A stretch of 64,000 nucleotides of DNA, from contig NYUD01000091.1 in assembly GCA_002683825.1 (NCBI GenBank), forward strand, positions 1-64,000, written 5' to 3'. This stretch comes from Planctomycetota bacterium. GTDB taxonomy: Bacteria; Planctomycetota; UBA1135; GCA-002686595. This document shows, piece after piece, positions 61,501 to 64,000 of the stretch. The notes beneath the pieces were generated by a model. That model ran no database searches. It was not told where the DNA came from and saw only the letters and a list, made by a program, of their open reading frames with translations. Each line of letters opens with the position of its first letter. Position 1 is the first letter of the stretch. A program made the translations under genes and the position numbers.

Positions 61501-62170
61501 TTTCGATCTCCGGCGGTCCGAAGCCCCGGCGTGCCAGCTCGAGCAGGTCGGATTCCTCGCGTCGCCCCCAGCGTTCGCTGAAGAACTCTTCGAGCACCTC
61601 ACGGACGCAGAGGGGAACCCGCGTTTGGCGTGCGTCCAGTTCGAAGTAGGGATCGAGACCCAGTTCGAACGGGTGCGCCGCGAGCAGGCGCCGGCAGAAG
61701 GCGTGGATCGTGCACGTCGTCAGCCGATCGAGGGCGGAACGCAGGGCCCGCGCACGGGGGCTCCAATCGGCCTGGGCCCCGGGCAGACAGCCGCGCTCCA
61801 GGCCGATCGGCACGTGATCGTCAGCGGCGTGCTCGAGATCCTGTAGAACCTGGCCGACGCGCGTCGACATCTCGGCCGCTGCGGCCTCGGTGAAGGTGAT
61901 GGCCGAGACCCCTTCGAGGACGAGTGGGGCGATGCGCTCGTGAGTCCTCTCCTCCGTTTTCGCCTCGACTTCATCCCAGCCGGGCCCCATGGCCCAGGCC
62001 ACGATGCGGCCGACCAGGGTGGCGGTCTTGCCCGTGCCCGCGCCGGCTTCGAAAAGGAGTGGGCGCGAGAAATCGCTGACGGCGATACGGCGGGCCTGAT
62101 CATCGCCCTCGGCCTCTTGCCGGGAAAGGGGTGCGGGTGTGGCCCCGGGGAACAGCTGTTCCTGTTTCAC
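58505..62170 (-). CDS. AddA/RecB-like UvrD-family helicase-nuclease
   Basis: 1221 residues from a GTG overlapping the upstream stop (GTGA). Superfamily 1 helicase: Walker A E-A-G-A-G-T-G-K-T at 41-49, D-E-F-Q-D-T-D (Walker B), G-D-P-K-Q-S-I-Y-S-W-R, V-L-T-I-H-G-S-K-G-L-E-F and Y-V-A-L-T-R-A-K. The C-terminus is a PD-(D/E)xK nuclease: V-H-R-V-L-E-L, G-N-I-D-L-L and V-I-A-D-Y-K-S-D. With its neighbour it forms the two-subunit enzyme that processes double-strand ends for RecA. The layout matches AddA better than RecBCD because no RecC or RecD is present. Confidence 0.92.
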   Translation of the reverse strand: MKQEQLFPGATPAPLSRQEAEGDDQARRIAVSDFSRPLLFEAGAGTGKTATLVGRIVAWAMGPGWDEVEAKTEERTHERIAPLVLEGVSAITFTEAAAAEMSTRVGQVLQDLEHAADDHVPIGLERGCLPGAQADWSPRARALRSALDRLTTCTIHAFCRRLLAAHPFELGLDPYFELDARQTRVPLCVREVLEEFFSERWGRREESDLLELARRGFGPPEIEMAVLDLLKEGARAVDFMTSPLNAEVYAELNAKLVPSLTLLGRLAVPFAGVPSNQKTHLVLNAVNDSLALVAAETKQNKSGEKTRFANRQRRLAELFNRKTLDKLKLWRKGELTKNELKRVEGQEAQLAQAAERLEAALLPFLELDPEHLERVRALVAEILARVEARLRQRGLVTFSDLLRDAQRLLNESPEVAATERKRIRQLLVDEFQDTDESQCDIVRQLALRGPESERPTLFCVGDPKQSIYSWRNADLQAYDTFKRELGQAGGEVLHLTRNFRSTPAILEEVERAVAPVMERVVGVQPEFVPLQAHRSPTYANDRAAIEFWPSWPLDENGAFVTSPRSPVQAGYEAEAQAIATDVARLSAEGTAFRDVALLFRSATSVEVYLRALREHAIPYVVQSDRSYYRRREVIDAGALVRCALDPTDQLALVTLLRSPWVGVPDAALFAMWSVGFPDVAARAFRADEEGFEEIKATIDQAKQALPHVPAGEKLDGWDESARAAMCALAELRTAFESDTVDRWVERIRSLFQPDAIEAARFLGAFRLSNLERFFRDLKNTLEERGDVHSVLASLRTSLGRGVESEVTRPSDSGVDAVRVLTIHGSKGLEFAHIYFAQCNRVSLGDRSKKDFFERRGGKVAYAFLGAKTPNAFAVRQRTTLAEAAERVRLLYVALTRAKERLVLLGAFSADPKGAAWRRVTNFTGLLEHREGIDQALSEVRMSPPDHSVVDPFGCLFRSAIGVAKTPGPAAKAPHETALSSACAQPELPTPTAIAVELRALREQREQARLHQARPFSTAASDGGHDFNPADAGLVENAEEQAGSSRRVARAVGVAVHRVLELSDLTVNRAEEFERRLESLGGMLPCLVHVNDLPGALERARALLVGMRDNGLWDRFFDLQTDVVARELDVLLVPTLELGEATGYVSGNIDLLYRDSASGEWVIADYKSDFVDTEAELEERIAGYRAQGRTYVKALRGALQLPDDPRFELWFLHPGRVVVVPT

Positions 62171-64000
62171 CGGCGAGCCTCGCCCTTTTTCTTGGCGCGT
62201 GCGACTTCCCAGAGCCCGCGCATGGCCGTGAGCTCGACTGTCGCATCGTCACCGTGAGCCATCTCGACCAGCTTGGCCCGCGCCGAACTATCGCCGTGCA
62301 GGCAAGCGGCGGAAACGTCGCACATGCGACAGCTATCGTGCACGCGCTCGCCGGTCGGGTCCGTGAGTCGGGGAAAGAAGACGCCCGCGTGCCAGGCGTC
62401 GCGTACGGGCTTGAGCGCGTGGATCCAGGTCTCTGCGGCCGGGCTCTCCTTCTCGATGAGGACCGACCGGCGGTCCTCATCCACTTCGGGGTTGAGGTAC
62501 AAGAGGCGCGCGCGCACCTTTTTCTCGGCGCTTGTCGTGCCGTGGACGTAGGCGGACGGCTGCAGGATCTTGCCCTGGCTGAGCTTCTTCAGGAACTCGC
62601 TCTCGCTCACGGCCTGCTTACCGGTCTTGAAGTCGCTGAGAATCAGCAGGTCGCCCAACCGGTCGACGCGGTCGGCAATGAAGCGCACGCGCATCCTCTG
62701 GCCGTCCGAGAGCTGGGCTTCCGCAACACCCGACAATTCCACACCGAGGCAGCCACTGGTCTTCTCCTCGCTTGTATGGTGCGAAGCTTCCTCGGAAAAA
62801 AGGGATCGGGCGCGTTCGATGAAGGGCAAGGCGACATGGCAGATCAATCGGCGTAGCCCGGGCTCGTGTGATCCCTTTTGGTCGAGGAGCTCCCGGGCGA
62901 CCTCGTCCGTCAAGTGTTCCAGGGCCTTGAGGCTCGGCCACCTCGTGGGCCGCGGCTCTCCGGCGAGGGCCAGTTCGAGGTCTTGGGGCCGCGTTTCTTC
63001 ATCCCAGCTTGCGGCGGCGATTCGTTCCAGAACCTCGTGCACGAGCGAACCCAGGGTTCGGGGTTCGATGCTCGGTAGACGTTCCAGCGGATCGGGCGCT
63101 TCTTCGAGGCGTAGGATCTTCGAGAGGGCCAGGCGCCAGGTGCAGTCCACCGCGTGTTCGATGTGCGTGATGAACAGCGGTTCCCGCAGTGGATCGGGGC
63201 GCGTGGGAGCGGTGTCCTGCGGCCCCAGCCAGCCCAGCCAGGGGAGCAGGCTCTTCGGATCCTTGTCCTCGTAGGCACGCAGTGCCCGGACCCGTGCATC
63301 CGCGGTCCGCGCGGCCTGCGACAGGCCCGCTTCCTCGAGCGCGAGCTGCAGGCGCGGCAGCAAAGTCCGCGGTCCGCCGATCAGGCCGGCGAGCACAGCG
63401 TGTTCCTGCGCCGTGTGAACGCGGTCTTCGAAGACAACCCTGGACGGGATCAACGGCTGCGCTTCCTCGACCGCTCGATTCTCGATCCCCAGGCGTTCGA
63501 TGAGAGGTGAGATGACCCGCGCCTTGCCTTCCGCGTCGTTGGTCTGCCAGCTGAGGGTGACGTTCGGACTGGAGGAAACGAGCTGGGCGAAGAGATAGCG
63601 CTCCTCCTCCCGGCCGCGAGCCTTGATGGGGATATCGGGCAAGAGCTCGCTCCACGCTGCCCGCAACGCGTCCGGCAACAGCGGATCTTCAGCGACGACG
63701 CGGGGAAACGAGTCGCGGTTGAGTCCGATGAGAAACAGGTGCTCGAAGGTGCGTGCGCGTGCGGCCATGGCATCGAGGATCTGGACGCCGCTCTCGGTGG
63801 CACGCTCGCCCTCACGCTGCAGCGCGGGCCGTACGATGGGGATCAGAGTGCGCTCCAGGAGCCACAGGAACTCCACGCGCTCCAAGGTCTCGGCCGCGAA
63901 GGCAAGGCCGAGCTCTTCCAGCGCTCCTTGGATCCGCTCCTCCGCCGGATCGTTGGAGCGCCAGCCCAGACACCTGCGCAGGTCTTCGAAGCGCTTGAGG
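62167..64000 (-). CDS. AddB-like PD-(D/E)xK nuclease subunit (5' end beyond the window)
   Basis: The frame is open to the window edge, so about 611 C-terminal residues are present and the true start lies outside. Seen: G-V-Q-I-L-D-A-M-A-A-R and F-L-I-G-L-N-R-D-S-F-P, the AddB-type inactive helicase core; T-L-G-S-L-V-H-E-V-L-E near the nuclease start; D-R-V-D-R and I-L-S-D-F-K-T-G-K as the nuclease Asp/Lys; and a C-R-M-C-x5-C cluster near the C-terminus that, with an earlier Cys, is the 4Fe-4S staple of this family. Partner of the preceding AddA-like protein, with the genes overlapping by 4 bases. Confidence 0.88.
   Translation of the reverse strand, partial: LKRFEDLRRCLGWRSNDPAEERIQGALEELGLAFAAETLERVEFLWLLERTLIPIVRPALQREGERATESGVQILDAMAARARTFEHLFLIGLNRDSFPRVVAEDPLLPDALRAAWSELLPDIPIKARGREEERYLFAQLVSSSPNVTLSWQTNDAEGKARVISPLIERLGIENRAVEEAQPLIPSRVVFEDRVHTAQEHAVLAGLIGGPRTLLPRLQLALEEAGLSQAARTADARVRALRAYEDKDPKSLLPWLGWLGPQDTAPTRPDPLREPLFITHIEHAVDCTWRLALSKILRLEEAPDPLERLPSIEPRTLGSLVHEVLERIAAASWDEETRPQDLELALAGEPRPTRWPSLKALEHLTDEVARELLDQKGSHEPGLRRLICHVALPFIERARSLFSEEASHHTSEEKTSGCLGVELSGVAEAQLSDGQRMRVRFIADRVDRLGDLLILSDFKTGKQAVSESEFLKKLSQGKILQPSAYVHGTTSAEKKVRARLLYLNPEVDEDRRSVLIEKESPAAETWIHALKPVRDAWHAGVFFPRLTDPTGERVHDSCRMCDVSAACLHGDSSARAKLVEMAHGDDATVELTAMRGLWEVARAKKKGEARR

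Noticed and set aside
1-64000. Insertion sequences, prophage or integrase genes
   Set aside because: No transposase, integrase or terminal inverted repeat flanking a cargo was seen, and codon use is uniform by eye.

Overview
The window is a GC-rich stretch of bacterial chromosome, densely packed with genes, carrying about 41 confident protein-coding genes plus two weak small-ORF candidates. I see no rRNA, tRNA, CRISPR array, insertion sequence, phage gene or replication origin. The cell envelope is that of a diderm: there is a TamB-like protein, an Omp85 barrel and many signal peptides with lipoboxes. Secreted proteins with PKD, FG-GAP, ASPIC/UnbV, TPR, HEAT and VWA domains, many sulfatase-like lipoproteins, and a characteristic beta-rich C-terminal module point to a Planctomycetota-like lineage. 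That placement is from memory of such proteomes, not from a search, and another PVC or Myxococcota-like lineage is not excluded. Most start codons lack a clear Shine-Dalgarno sequence, and many genes overlap by 4 bases (ATGA, GTGA or TTGA).

Layout. 1-5.4 kb: a giant secreted PKD-repeat protein ending at a strong terminator. 5.4-11.3 kb (minus strand): a CDP-deoxysugar cassette (NAD-dependent epimerase/reductase, C-methyltransferase with a homopolymer frameshift, glucose-1-phosphate cytidylyltransferase, CDP-glucose 4,6-dehydratase-like enzyme, GT2 glycosyltransferase) followed by truD. 11.4-17.3 kb: a GT39-like membrane glycosyltransferase and three sulfatase-like lipoproteins. 17.3-21.4 kb: a HEAT-VWA secreted protein, a nucleotide-pyrophosphatase-like enzyme and a Rieske protein. 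21.4-28.4 kb: a formyl-THF cyclo-ligase-like protein, mutM, an EfpL-type EF-P, a large dimethylformamidase-like secreted protein, a hypothetical protein and a queuosine-precursor transporter. 28.4-34.8 kb: an FG-GAP protein, slyD, speA, a tRNA-dihydrouridine synthase and a threonine dehydratase. 34.8-41.4 kb (plus strand): a degenerate sulfatase-like protein, a SpoU methyltransferase, hutF, an RNase Z-like protein, a cobalamin adenosyltransferase and miaE. 41.4-49.2 kb: TamB, a lipoprotein-type Omp85 protein and a sulfatase-TPR lipoprotein. 49.2-58.4 kb (minus strand): a four-gene unit (CDGSH, thioredoxin-HEAT, TPR lipoprotein, ASPIC/UnbV lipoprotein), then a four-module TPR/metalloprotease/beta-sandwich/thioredoxin-like protein. 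58.5-64 kb: an AddA/RecB-like helicase-nuclease and an AddB-like nuclease whose 5' end lies beyond the window.

How they fit together. Three themes recur. The first is surface and envelope biogenesis: the sugar cassette, TamB/Omp85 and many lipoproteins. The second is tRNA maturation and translation: truD, dus, SpoU, RNase Z-like, miaE, queuosine transport and EF-P. The third is an expansion of alkaline-phosphatase-superfamily lipoproteins that lack the sulfatase formylglycine cysteine. The best candidates for undescribed biology are the 47-58 kb lipoprotein/redox/TPR cluster and the non-canonical sulfatase-like family.
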